NCBI GenBank assembly: GCA_947623455.1
Contig: OX392535.1
Span: 37,224,688 to 37,288,687, forward strand
From: Mimachlamys varia
Taxonomy: Eukaryota; Mollusca; Bivalvia; Pectinida; Pectinidae
Length of the DNA: 64,000 nucleotides
Reading direction: 5' to 3'
A program made the translations under genes and the position numbers. Below, one piece after another: positions 34,901 to 49,900 of the stretch (positions are counted from its first letter, which is position 1; every line of letters begins with the position of its first letter). Below the pieces are notes generated by a model. It was not told where the DNA came from and ran no database searches. It was given only the letters and a program-made list of their open reading frames with translations.

Positions 34901-37900
34901 TAATCTTAACTTAATCAATAAACATAATAAGTTATTAGGCTTGATTTTCGCCAAAAGTTACGTATAGTGGGCCTTTAATACGGGGAAGAGAATCATTTGC
35001 TCTGAAAACATGTGTAATTAACCGATAAAAGTGAGATCATTTACATAAAAATTCTTGTGTAAAATTGTAAAATTAGAAACAATTAGATAATTAATGAGAG
35101 CAGAAGATAGATTAAGTGAGATATTATGGTTTTTCATATATAAGTCGAGTATTGCGCGTGCGCAATTCACTTCCCCTAGAGAACTCGCTGCTCATTCAGT
35201 TCTAAACCAAATATATATCGTTTGAGTGCTGTAGCTATTCGATTAGTATTGATTGGTACCCTATGTTTTGTATGCCGTGTGAGGAAAGATATGATTCGAG
35301 TTCTCCCCTTCTCAGACAATTCCAATTTTTGTCTGCCGTGACCGAGGTCAATATCTCATATATTGGTCTCGCGAAATATCTGTAAACCACATACACTCTG
35401 GTGAATACCACAGGGGCCTGAGAACCTACACTCAAGTGAATATAACAGGGACCCGATAATCACGCACATTCTGGTGAATACCACAGGGGCCTGAGAACCT
35501 ACACTCAAGTGAATATAACAGGGGCCCGATAACCACGTACATTCTGGTGAATATCACAGGGGCCTGAGAACCGTATATACTAAAGTGAATGTAACAGGGA
35601 CCCGATAATCACGTACATTTTGGTGAATACCACAGGGGCGCTAGAACCACGGGCATTCTGGTGAATATCACAGGGACATACGAAACATACACACCCAGAG
35701 AATACCACAGGGGCCCCGAGAACCACGTAAACTCTAGTGAATATCATAGGGCCTGAGAACCACGTACACTTTAGTGAATACCACGTGGATCTTAGACCCG
35801 TGTACACTCCAGTGAATATAACAGGGACATATTAACACAGGGACATGAGAACCGCATACACATCACTGTGTAAAACCGCTTATATTCTAATGGATATCAC
35901 AGGGACATGATAACCGGTTTACATGTATTATATTAAGCATCCATTTTAATGGAATGTCCGTGCCACCCTCTACGGCGTATCATATAACAATGGTCACGTC
36001 CATTTACGTCCTAATATATCAACTGAAGCTAATACGCAGGTCCCTGTGTTGAAGGACTAAAAACGGACACTGTCTTCCCAGAGTGAGCTAACTGGTATGT
36101 GGTGGGGGAGTTTTTAAAGCCGTGGTACTCTCCTAAACATTTAAAATCGATTTCCTTGAATTTTATTCGATGTTGTACTTAGATTTAACGTAAAGGTATA
36201 TTAAAACTAGATTGGCTGAGTTGTACGTGTGTAAAAGGTGTGTGCATCGATAAGGTAGTCTTATAAGCGGAATATAGGAATTCCCCTCTAGCTCAACGGT
36301 AGAGCATCCGGCTGGAGAGCCAAAGGTCGCGGGTTCGAATCTCAGCAACTGCACTATCTGTATTCCACCTCCTACTTTATAATAATAATTCCGTCTCAAA
36401 GTGGTTCACATATTATTATTATCCGTGGTTTTAGAGCCTTAGCAACCAGCCAATATCGCTCTCAACTCTCTGGGGTGCATACAACCGGTGCTGCCATTTC
36501 GGCGCTCACAGCTAGCATTCTACAATTTCTAACACTACCCAAACATGTACTCTTTAACAGCTGAGTAAACTGGAACAAGCAGAGTAAAGTATCATGCTCA
36601 AGGATACAACACAATTGCCGTTACCGGGACTCGAACTCGCAACCCTTCGATCACGATCCCGGCGTCCTACCACTAGACCACCGTGCCTTCTTTACGTGCG
36701 ACGAGCGTCTAGTACAAACTGGAATGCGAATCTGATAAATTGACAATTGCAGCATGAATGATACGCGTTAATAATGTAAAATTTAAGCAGTGTTCTTATA
36801 TTTAAGCCTGTTCACCAGTCTAATCTCAAGTTAGTAACCAATACGTATAGGTCATTCTAGGTCTATTTATAGGTACTTCTGTACGTATGTATCAAAATAA
36901 CAAAATTTACATGAATAAATCACGATCCCTCGCCTTTGGTGGTCTTGAAGTATGCGCGAATGGGGTCTTAGTGTGGAAGGGAACTGGTGAGTTGGAATTG
37001 GTGACCGAAATCTAACATTTTTTTCACGATTAATGGAGGAATCGAAATATGCACGCCATGGTGGAAGCTATTAGTGGGCTATATCTAAAAAAAATATATA
37101 AATCGCGAAGAGTTTTCGAGCGCCCGGTATAATTAAAGGCAGAAAACAACACTGGACAGGTTCTAAATACGCTACCGTAATATACGCGCGGGTCACAGGG
37201 ACCTGCGAATTAATTATAGCTAGTTGTGGACCTAAACTATGGTGTTTAGAGTAATTAATTTTACACTTTGGATGTTGTGTGTGTGTGTGTGTGGGGGGGG
37301 GGGGGGTAGATCAATTTTCGATAAAAATGCCCCCTCAATGTTGATATAGCCTTTATGATAATTGGATGGGCATTTTTATCAAAAATTGATCTAACCAACA
37401 CCCCGTCACCCCACCCACCCCACCCTCCAAAAATGTAAAATTACTAGTTTATGTCAAAAACTAGCTTACCAAATATTAGCAGGTCCCTATGGCGCGGGTC
37501 TAGTATAAACTGAATGTCACATAAACAGACATACGGAATGACAGACTCACCAAATTAACCCTTGAGTGTATCAGCCCCACTGACGGACAAAAAGACAGAC
37601 AACCATCGACTGTGACAGCCCTACTGACGGACACAAAGACAGACAACCCTCGACTGTGTCAGCCCCACTGACGGACACAAAGACAGACAATCCTCGACTG
37701 GGTCAGCCCCACTGACGGACACAAAGACAGACAACCCTCGACTGTGTCAGCCCCACTGACGGACAAAAAGACAGACAACCCTCGACCGTGTCAGCCCCAC
37801 TGACGGACACAAAGACAGACAACCCTCGACTGTGTCAGCTCCACTGACGGACACAAAGACAGACAGCCCTCGACTGTGTCAGCCCCACTGACGGACACAA

Positions 37901-40900
37901 AGACAGACAACCCTCGACTGTGTCAGCCCCACTGACGGACACAAAGACAGACAATCCTCGACTGTGTCAGCCCCACTGACGGACACAAAGACAGACAACC
38001 CTCGACTGTGTCAGCCCCACTGACGGACACAAAGACAGACAATCCTCGACTGTGTCAGCCCCACTGACGGACACAAAGACAGACAACCCTCGACTGTGTC
38101 AGCCCCACTGACGGACACAAAGACAGACAACCCTCGACTGTGTCAGCTCCACTGACGGACACAAAGACAGACAACCCTCGACTGTGTCAGCCCCACTGAC
38201 GGACACAAAGACAGACAATCCTCGACTGTGTCAGCCCCACTGACGGACACAAAGACAGACAACCATCGACTGTGTCAGACACATTGACGTATGTCAGACT
38301 CACACATAGACATATCAACCTTAGAACGTATCAGACATGAGGACAGACAAAATAATCCTAGATAATATCAGACGCTCATACAGCACACAGACAGTTTAGG
38401 AATCTGTCAGTGCGAGCGACAGCTGATACCTGGAGATGACGCTTCAACTTAATGCACTGTCCTCAGAGAGTAGATCGACTCTATGTAGACGTACTATGCA
38501 ACTCATTGATCGATTTTCTCAGTTTCTTCGCACATTTCTGTGCCATTTATAGACCGATAACGGAATTATTTAAAGGTAAAACATGCACGTCAGATTGAAA
38601 ATAGTATTTTTCAAACGTTCCAACTGGGTTTAAATTGCGGGAAATGTGAGTTTTTTTCTATCCCTCTCAAAACTAAACCAAGTGAACATAATTGGGTTTG
38701 AGTTGCGTTATACAATAGTCATAATTCAATAATGGATAATTTTCTATTTCCATACAGGACAAGAGACTTCGACCTATTGCATAGATAAAACGGGTTTGTA
38801 CATATTCTGTCTCTCCAATATACAATTTACATTGCTTCGTCTGTAGGTTTCGCAACGGTCGTTTAAACATAAAATTTATTTAAGTAACGGACATTATCCT
38901 TTGCCATCAAAAAGATCAACCCCGTCACATCCCCATGGTTTTCCATTTAGAACATATTCGTTGCCACGGAAATGTTATGTAGGTTATTCCCCGACTTCGT
39001 CATTTCCGGAATGGCTATGAAGTGCAACGAGTGACGTTTGTAAAAACGTGTTTTATGTCTCCCTGACAAATTATTCTAAGCACGTTTGGCATTCGGCGTA
39101 GCTGTTACTGCATCCGTGCTAAATGGAAAGTCGTCTCAATCATCAAAACGCTTCTATCCTCTCTGGATAAGGCATAGGCGTCTTAACGATCACGACTAAT
39201 GGAAAGCAGCAGTTTATGCAGTTACCATGGTAATGTGGCAACAGGAGCGCTTCCTAATGTAATTTGCATATTGCTTTAGAGTCATGCTAAAAATAGGTCT
39301 ACCTCAAAAATTTACGACAATCTTTGATAGTTATTATAAAAGTGGTAGCATATTACTTATAGCGTCATTTCCACATAATAGCCTCCCTTTACAGCCACCA
39401 GAGAGTAATCTCCCTTTGCAGGACCCCTTATATAAATAATTAATAATTCAAAGTTCTTATATACCTTATTATCACAACCTGTAGGTTTTTCCTTAAAATG
39501 GTCACAAATTATTATCCGTGGTTATAGCAACCAGCCAATATCGTTCTCAACTCCATGCGGAGCATACAACCGGTACTGCTATTTCGGCGCTTCTGTTCTC
39601 ATTTAGAGCTGAGTAGACTTGAACAAAGCGGAGTGAAGTATCTTGCTCAAGGATAAAACACAAGTATCGAGACTGGGACTCGAACTCGCAACCCTTCGGT
39701 CACGAGCCCGACGTCCTACCACTAGGCTACTGTGCCTCCGAGAGAGATAGAAGGACACAGTATTAGCGTCATTATCGAAGTTTTTTTTTATATTTATTTT
39801 ATTTTTCAGAGTTTTTCTTTTTTTTTCAATACAGTATAATCTTAATTACATACATACAAAGTTCATCCAAAGTTTATACCAGAACAGGTTATTTCATAAT
39901 AATTAACATTGCCAATACTGCAGTACATACCACAAACAAAATTACTGGATTAAGTACATAGCATCATGTAAATTAATTATTTGCATGCACTTTTAGTGAT
40001 GGGATGATGATCAGATAACGTTGATTAATCAGTAATTGACCTTTTTCCGATGCCGTCATCAATTACAGTGTGTAATTTCTGATGATCGATTAAACTGGGT
40101 TTACATAGAGCAAGGTGTTTTTTTTTCAAAATAGAGACAATAATGTCCATATAACTTGTACTATCTATTTCTGCATATTAAATTTTAAATTTTTAAAGCT
40201 CTTATTGTGTTTTGATATCATTCAATATTAATAAAACCTTTTCGCCAAACAATGTTTGTAAGCAAAGTGTTGCAATAAAGGAAAGCGAGAAAAAGAAAAT
40301 TCATTCGGTCAATTTCATTGGAATTTCCCAACACTATGCACCATATTATATATTACAACAATGCGTATATGCATACCAATCCTTATACTTTGCTCCAAAT
40401 TATCAGTGCTACAATATGTAACACTTTTGTGTATCAATATTAAAGCCTGGTATGCATTTACATTACTACAAGATATAAAAACAATGTTCATTCATTATAA
40501 ATAAAAACACCACACTGATATTTGATTTGTTAGGTAATTGTTGTTGTCAAGATTTCTACTGTATTGATTTAAAGAGAAAGCATGAAAATAAGAGAAAAAG
40601 GGGGGGGGGAGGAATGAAGAAAGAAACTTCAGAAAAAAAACACAAAAAGAAGGAAAGACAGAAAAGACATCGACTATGACAGACAGCGAAGGGAAAGAAA
40701 AGGACAGAAAACAGATAAGAAAATCAAAGTACTGAAAGTACTGGAAGCTAAGGCGAAAAAAACAGTATTAATATGATGTTTTGGATGGAGTACACAGTAT
40801 ACATATGTAATAGAAATTAAATGGTATTCAAGATTAGCAAAAGTTGACTTTTCATCGACCACAATGGAAAAGTAGAGTTGTCAATAAAAGTCAGCATGGT

Positions 40901-43900
40901 CGGTCAAAACTTTCATTGAAAAGTCAGCGCTCCCAAAGAAATTAAAAGAGTTTTATAGTTGCCAGTTTCACGGCATTATAAATCAAACAATCAGAAATTA
41001 CCAAAAGAGAATATGATAGTTCACATAACAAATTCATTTGTGCAGCTAGTCAATGTAAGGTTTGTGTGAATCTTCATGTTGGTGAAACAGGGCTCACCCT
41101 GATAATATTGAACCTTAAAAAAAAACAAGAGATCCCAGCAGGATCTTGGTGCCCGTCATCAATGATTTTTTATTCATTTTTAGAAAGATTGATCTAAAAT
41201 CATATTTGTGATTGTCTCTTTATGCTCAACGATCGTATATATCGAAGAGCTCCCACCGATTGAGTGAAATCACTAAGTAATGTGTCCGTGCCGTTTTTTG
41301 TTTTTACATATATATAGTTTTGGGGTGTGAATCTTAGCCGTTTAAAAGTTATGACTTATGAGTCAAGTCTGCAAGGGTGTTGCAGACCATGGGTTCAAAT
41401 CTAAAATCATATTTGATACCTTCTCTTTATGCTCAGCAATTGTATATATAACAAGGCATCAAGGGGAACCTACAAATGAAATTAGAGAAAGATTCATCCA
41501 TGGATTCCAGTAGTCAGAAATAACAAACTATTACTCTCGACAAATCGAAAATGACCACCTGGCGTCCATATTGTTTATCAGATTTGTTCGTAAATGAAAT
41601 ATGCAAAACTAAGCATCAATGGGAACCAACAAATGAAATTTGAGAATGATCCATCCAGTACTTCTCAAGAAATAGTGATACAAACTTTTACTCACAAATA
41701 CAAGATGGCCACCTGGCGGCCATATTGTTTATCGTATTTTTCCAAAAATGGAATATGCAAAACAAGGCAGCAAGGGGAACCAACAAATGAAATTTGAGAA
41801 TGATCCATCTAGTACTTTCCCAAAAATAGCGATAACAAGAATTGTTTAAGGACGGACGACAGACGCAGCATGATTTGATAAGCCCACCATCTGATGATGA
41901 TGGGCTAAAAAAAGCCAAGTGTGATTTTAAGTAGCCACTTATTTTTATCAGTAGGTAGTGTTCTTTTCACAGCCACCAGTCAACCCCGACTCGTCATTCC
42001 TTCAAATGCTATCAAGTCTGAATTGCAACATTCAACAGCAAATAGTTATATTTTTTCATAATCATTATTTTTAATTAAGACGTATAATGACCAAGTTTTA
42101 GAATTAATATTTTCAGATGAATGGCTGTTACTTTCAAGAAACAAACAACATATATCAATACATGATGAACAATACACTTTATTTTCAAATTCAGCAATAA
42201 ATACCATCAATACAACAATTATACTAACCGTAAAAATTAGAACTTTCTTTCCAGGTAAAAATCTGTCAATTTCTCAAGATCATCTCAAGAATGCTGGTCA
42301 CTTTCATTATCTGTTAATTTGTTCAAGTATGAATTTGGCACATTATTTAACACTTTCCAGGATTGAAAGTATAGTAGAATTTTGTATCATAAAGTTTGTT
42401 GAAAGATTTATACACCGTTGTGGATTTTTTAAACTGTCCATTTAGCATTTCTTTATTACATTTTGTTGCAGCTCTCTTTCTTGATGTAGTTCCATGGCTG
42501 GTTGTGGATTTTTGAAACTGCCCATTTAGCATTTCTGTATACATTTTGTTGTCGCTCCTTCTCAATGTAGTTCCATGGCTGTTGTCACCTGTAAATTAAA
42601 TGATTTTGATTTAATATCATGTAGATTTACTGGTTAGTAATATAAAGATGGTTTACATCATGCGACATAGCTGTCACACAATCTTGGTTGATGTAATTTC
42701 CTTATTGACTTTAAAACAAGAAATTAAACATTTCAAAAACTAAAAACTTCTTCAGCATTAGGCTACATGATGTGGTTACAAACTTAATAACTCTCTAGCT
42801 CTAGCTTGTGATAGTGCTGACAGACTTCAGTGGACAGACAACGAGGAAATTATAGTCCCCACACGTTTCACAAACAATGTGAGTGAGCAATCTTACATAA
42901 AAACAGTGGGATTTGTCCTATCCTAAAGTGCAAGAAACATGTAATTTTTAAATTGACATATTTTGTGTATGATAACTTTTTATATTGTACTTGGTGACAA
43001 AATACACATAAAAAAACAGTATATTTCCATCTTGATGTAATTGAAATGAAAGAGACCGTACTTCTTACAAATATATTAAAATCAAATTGATGTGAAAGGA
43101 AACATCATAAGAAAGAGTCTAATTTACATGGCAATAATTGTTTTTGTGATCAGTACAAAGCTTTTAACACAAACAGGTAAGGATATAATGGGACTTAGCA
43201 TTTGGTCATGAAAAAATCATTATTTTACAAATTGACAGGGTCACACACCCCGCCTCCTCAGTCTAAGGGGTGGGGACAAAATAATGCTTACAAATTTAGT
43301 TCCAATCCCCACCCTTAAACATATACCATTGATAATCAAATTATACCCAAATTACACAATTGTCTGATATCATGTGATGTATTTTTGTTAGAAAGCATTT
43401 GAGTATCTTGATATAGGATTCATATTTAATTTAATTGAACTAGTGAGACTACATTTCACCATTCCTTGCAAACATTAAGACATCAATCTCAATGAGAATG
43501 TGCACAGAGCAACATATGTAGCTACAACCTTGCTTTCATGATCTGTCATATATGGAATATGAATATGTACTAATAAGTTGGTGATAATGAAGGCTTATTT
43601 GGGTCCATTCTCAGGGGAAAATGTCAATCAAGATGTGTTTGCACTCCATTTCGGTGACGAAAGTTATGGCGTGAATTGCGTAATTTTGAAAAATGAATTT
43701 AAAATATTTCTGGATAAAATACACCCTCGACCTTTTGTATATACCCCAATGTAATGATAAAGAATGCATATTTAGGTCCATTCTCTAAAATAATACCCTT
43801 TTCAAATTTCAAGCCAATTCTCCTACTTTTCGGTTATTCAATTATTGAAGTCCATTAAAGTCCGGTAAATACCCCAACCTAGCTGCGATAACGTAGCTCT

Positions 43901-46900
43901 TCACGACGAGACGATTTTTATATATTCGCCGGGGCAGAGCCATAGGAGGCCGGGTATTAATATTAGTACTAACCCCAACCGGGCTTAATCCCAATCTTTA
44001 TTACATTTATTCCCGTACTTGGTGTTAATTGACACCCTCGTTCTTCCAAATCTTAATTGAAATTTCATGCACACGTTCTCGCATCTTCATCATAAAAAGG
44101 AATACTTAACCAATCAATTATGGCAATTATTTAATTTACTTGATCTGTATATTGATTCAACATCAAAACAAATAATGAAAACCACTGTTTTGTCAAAATG
44201 CAAGACAAAGAATCATAACAATGGACAAACAATGATAGATGAAACATTATAGAAACGCATACTTACACTTTTTATTGCCGATGGTATTAACTAGACAAGA
44301 TGATAATGGATTTGTTGGAGGCTTTCGAGGAAACAGCAATCGATCAGTAATGGCGATGAATGTAAACATCCGGTTGCATCATGGGTATTTTTAGAAGTCG
44401 GAGATTCACGGAATTCACCGAATGTTTGAATAAAAGTTTTTAACTGCCTATTTCATAAAAAGACGTTAAAAAGCTACTTCGCAAATTAACTTTTATAATT
44501 CGACAAAAATTACGTAAGGGTCTTTCATTTCTCATTATCCAATACGTGACTTTTATGTCTATTGGCAACTCAACCGGAAGTTGCGCGACTGGTATGCAAG
44601 TTAGCATGGATACAACGATTTTTTGGTTTTGTAGATAAACGGTACACATTAAAATAAACTAACATGGAAAGGAAGGTTTATGATAGATAGGTTTAGCTCA
44701 CACAACGGATTAATGTGTGCACCTAGTTGTTGTCAGGTTTGTATGGATTACGATATTAAAATAGATTTCATGTCAGATTAAAGCCAATAACGTCCGCCAG
44801 AGGTCATCGTAGGCGGAAAGGAAAAAAATGTTTCCGGTTTCTGACTGGCGACAATACGCTGTAGGCGTATACGCCTTAGCGTAAAAACAGTATGTATTGT
44901 GGAAGGCAAAAATCATCCAAATGTGTAAAATATTATAATAATTAAAAGCTACTAGTGTGATTTATCAGCTTAATAAGACAGGATCAGGGAATTTCAATCA
45001 ATTTTATCCATTTTTTCCATTCATTTAAAACTTTCTGCACCCATTGTTCACCTTTACCATGGGCAATATATTTTTGGACAACATAATTTTCTTTTATTGA
45101 GTTAACTAGACGTATCACAGAAAGAGTTCTATGAAAACATCTTGTTTTGTATATATATAATTTCATCAGCAGAATTATCTCATTGTCAATTCTGTTGTAA
45201 ACACCGGTGTTATTTAAGATACCAAAGATTAGAGTTTCTTTATTAAGAGAGAAGGGCACTGTAAGGGCATTGAGCAAACTTTCAAAATTAGATAAGAAAT
45301 TCTGGACTTCATTGCATTCCCATAGTATATGCACAATTGTCTCCCTTTCTCTATTACAAAAGTTACAATTGGGATTATTTGTCAGACCTATTCTATATGC
45401 ATAGTAATTAGTGGTCAAAATAGAATGATTGATTCTATATTGTAGCCATTGTAATTTAGAGTTTTTAGTAACTTGAAAAGGAACATTGTAAATTCCCCCC
45501 CCCCCATGTACTTTTATTAAAATCAAAGATTTTCCCCCATTTTTGTTGCCCAGTAACCGAAATGATATTTCTAAGAAATAGTAGATAAAAGTCTTGTGAT
45601 CCCTTTTTACTCTTCAAGATCAACTGTAGGTCAAGGGGAATAGTTGGTAAGAATAAAAACTTATTTGGAGAGCTAAAACATCTTAAGTATTTCTTAATAC
45701 TCGATATAACACCATGGTACTGTAAGTAGTTTGTTATTGGTCCATACATATCACAGAATTCCACAAAATTATAAAAAAATTAAGCTCCTGCTATGATCGT
45801 TCAAAATACAAACTCCATTCTCATACTAGTTCCGATAAAAAATTATTTGATTTCCAATGTTAATATTTTTATTGAACCATAATGGCGTTTTGAGAACTGA
45901 ACTGTCATCCGCTCTAAGTGATTCTTCCTTTTCTCTAAGTTTATACCAAGCTTGGAACACATCTACCCAGAAGTCATTTTTACAGTTGGTCATTGCTTTA
46001 CTTACATATTCGTTCCCACTTTTAGATAAGACTTGGACATCTACTTTCTTTCCTAGAATATTTAGCCATTTTCCAGATGATCTGAATATCCTTCTAATCC
46101 AGCATAGTTTTAAAGCATTAATATATGACATAACATGAATCATTTTCAGACCACCTTCAGTATACCTTTGCACAATTACCTCTCTTTTAATGTTGTCAGT
46201 TTTACCACTCCACAAAAAGTTGAAAAGCACTAAATTGAGTTTTTTAATAAAATACTCATCCGGATTAGGTAATGATATGAATAGATGATTAAATTGGGAG
46301 ATCAGTAACGATTTAATGATGCTTATTCTTCCAATAGGAGATAATATCCTATGACTCCAACTCTTGACAAGAGATTTGAGTTTAACAAGTTTTTTATCAT
46401 AATTTAGTTTTGTTATTTTAAAAAGATCCACATGGAATTCTATACCTAAAAGAGTAAATTTTTCTGCTCCGCAATTTAAGTTCAAATAGGGCAGGAAAAT
46501 GTCCTCACTATACTTTTTGCTACCTATCCAAACAATTTGTGTTTTTTCCATATTAACCTTAAGACCTGAATTTTTTTCATAAATTTGGAGTTCCCTAATT
46601 GATTCTTTGAGAGAGCACCCTGTACCATCTAATATAAGGGAAGTATCATCTGCATATTGCGATAGTAGGATTGGATAACAATCAACATCAATACCTTTTA
46701 TTCTATTATTATTTCTAATTCTTATAGCCAAAATTTCTGCACAAAGTATAAATATATATGGTGCGATTGGATCGCCTTGACGACAACCGCGTCTAATTTC
46801 AAAAAATGACGACAGATTTCCACCTTGATTTATTGCTGAACTAATATTTGAGTGAAAAAGCTTTATCCAATTTCTGAAGTCACTTCCAAATTTAAAATGA

Positions 46901-49900
46901 TCAAGAACTTCATCAATAAATTTCCATGAAACCGAATCAAAGGCTTTTTCAAAGTCAATCATCAAAAGCATTCCTGGGATATCAAATTCTTCTGTATATT
47001 GCATAATATCATAAATTATTCTTGTATTTTCGCCTATATACCGTCCTGACAAAAACCCTGTCTGATCTAAATTAATAATTTTGTTTAAGACACTTTTCAT
47101 TCTATTTGCTATAGAGCCAGATGCAATTTTATAAACAATATTCAAGAGTGAAATAGGTCGCCAGTTTTTGAGAAAATGCCTTAGTTTATCTCCCTTAGGT
47201 AAACATGTGATTATACCCTGTCTCTGTGTAACAGATAATTGTTTATGTTTAAAACCATAATTAATAGACCGAACAACAAGGTTTCCCAAACTATTCCAAA
47301 AGCATTTTAAAAAATCTGATGTAAAGCCATCCGACCCTGGACTTTTATTATTCTTCATGTTTTTGAGTGTTTCAGATGCCTCTTTAAGAGTTATTAAACC
47401 TTCCAAACTTTTACTTTCTGAAGCATCCAGTTTTGGAACATAACAGTTTTCCAAAAAGATATCTAAATTTATTTCCTCAACTTCATGCTCTATAGTATAT
47501 AAGTCTTCATAAAAAGTTTTAATTTCCCTTAGAATATCATTTTGATTTGTGATGAATTTTCCATTAGCTAGTTGTACTTTTGGAATAATTTTGGAAGTGA
47601 AATTTCTATTTTCTAGATTACAAAAATAATTTGTAGGTTTTTCTCCCTCCTCAATCCACTTAGCCTTAGAGCGAATGATACTTCCCTTAATCTTATGTAT
47701 TCTTATGTCTTCTAATTCTTTTTTCCTTACCTGCAATTCATCTAAATCCACATCATTTTGATCTTCAAGAACCTTAATTTTTTCCATAATACTTACTTCT
47801 CTTTGATGTTTTTTTTTTTTTAAATGATGAATATGAAATGGTTTTACCTCTAATTTCCATTAAAAGAGTTTCTAAAAATAACTGATCTTGTATAACAAAT
47901 TCTATATCAGAATTTTTAATATTTTTTACATACTCAGAATTGTATACAGGAAGGCAGTATTGTAATTTAATGTTAGCTATTGTACTATTGATGATATCAA
48001 CATATTCCTGATCATGTAATAAAGAGTTATTGAATTTCCATAGTCCTTTACCTTTTTTGAATTCTGAATTCATTATCGAAGTTCAATCTTAGTTATTATC
48101 GGCCTATTGTACCGAGCGTGGTAATGGATTTGAAGTTCGAGAGTAACAGGAAGGGATCGAACGTGCCAACGATAAAATTCGTGTTAATATTCAGAGAGGA
48201 CAATAAATATAATTCCAGAGTAATATATACAGGGGTCAAAGGTTATAAGCGGTATTTAAATATCAGATCAACTGAATATTTAAACGCAACAGAACAATTT
48301 TCAAATGGGAGAGTGTTAAACAGAACAGTGAAGTAGAAATATATCTTTGAGGTATAAAGTGTTATTGACGTTGCCTTTTATTCCGCTACCAAAAGTCAAC
48401 TCATAGATAATGAACCACCGATCTTAATTGAAGTCATCGAAAATTGAATTACAAATGACGTGATGGGAAGCAGTTTCGAAGTCAGATCTGGCGAGGTTAC
48501 ATGACACAAAGATGATGGCTTCCATCAATTGTAGTTTTATTTCTATCGCTAACAAACATGATAATTACTGATTCCTCACATAAATCCAGCAAGCAAGGCG
48601 TGTTCAGAAAACATTGATTGCGATTCTTTAAGAACGTACAAATGTTCCTATGTGAATTGAAGTTTTATAAACTGCAACCAACTGATGACGAGATTTGTCA
48701 AGTTTTGTTGCATTGATTGCATTAAATGAATGTCGGCTCTGATATCGATTTTATTTCTTGCGGTTGTAATTGCAATGCATCTTCTGGGAAGCTTGAAAAA
48801 TGTTTGAGCTATTTTTTTTTCTAAATAAATGAATTTTGCATGCCGGAATACCATGTAAAACGTGTTGTGGACGTGACAATTAGAAAATAATACGTGTCAG
48901 TGTTCTAACTGCTGGTGTGACGACATACTGGAATCACAGGGACACGTTACAATAGTAATGTATGTATAAAATATATGGGGGTCGATATAATGTTTATATC
49001 GACCCCCCCCCCCCCCCCGACCCATATATTTTATACATATATTACTATTGTAACGTGTCCCTGTGCTGGAATCGACAAGTGTCGTTGAGGTGACGAAGCT
49101 CTGACCAGTTGTTGGAGATGACACGTGTCGTTGATGTGGCGATCGATATGTTCGAGATGACACGTGTCGGCGATATGACGAACATGAGATGACATGTGTG
49201 TTGATGTGACGAACATTAACTGTTCCATAGGACACGTGTCGTTAATGATGAACTCTTTCAGAGGACATGTGTGTGACGAATTGTCAGAGATGACACGTGC
49301 CGGCGATATGTCAAACTAATTGTGATGAAACTTAGCGATAAAACGAACTTGAGATGACACGTGTTGTTCATGTGACGTCCTGTTCGAGACGACACGTATC
49401 GTTCATGTGACGACCTGATGGAGATTACACGTGTCGTTCATGTGACGACCTGATGGAGATGACACGTGTCGTTCATGTGACGACCTGTTCGAGACGACAC
49501 GTGTTGTTCATCTGACGACCTGATGGATATGACACGTGTCGTTCATGTGACGACCTGTTTGAGACAACACGTGTTGTTCATCTGACGACCTGTTCGAGAC
49601 GACACGTGTGGTTCATGTGACGACCTGATGGAGATGACACGTGTCGTTCATGTGACGACCTGATGGAGATGACACGTGTCGTTCATGTGACGACCTGTTC
49701 GATCGACACGTGTCGTTAATAAACAGCCTGGCGGCAAAGTAAATTGTAAACGAATCGATGGAGAAGACAGATGTCAGCTTTATTTAACTTACTGTCCCCT
49801 GACAAAGTCAGGGTTACATGTTTTTTTACTCCGCTAACTATAATGAACTTATCAGTTGGTTAGTTCATTTAGCTTAATATAGGTTTAGTTTATCGATAGT

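Larger units (their letters stand above)
39783..48069 (-). mobile_element. 5'-truncated L1/Tx1-like non-LTR retrotransposon with 14-bp TSD
   Basis: TCATTATCGAAGTT occurs at 39769-39782 and 48070-48083, directly bordering the element. On the minus strand it starts inside ORF2 just after the missing endonuclease domain, carries reverse transcriptase and a C-terminal zinc-finger region (to 44984), and ends at 39783 in an A-rich tail. The 3' 400 bp match the copy at 2747-3161. The 5.2 kb between stop and tail is too long for a plain 3' UTR and includes probable later insertions (for example 41125-41925). It sits in receptor intron 1 in the gene's own orientation. Confidence 0.85.

Noticed and set aside
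36290..36362. Functional tRNA gene
   Set aside because: A and B boxes are present, but the anticodon arm is poor and the acceptor stem does not pair; adjacent SINE-like sequence points to a retroposed tRNA derivative.
43600..44250. Possible exon or small gene in the LINE interval
   Set aside because: Short frames without homology or splice pairing; better left as unexplained LINE 3' region or nested insert.
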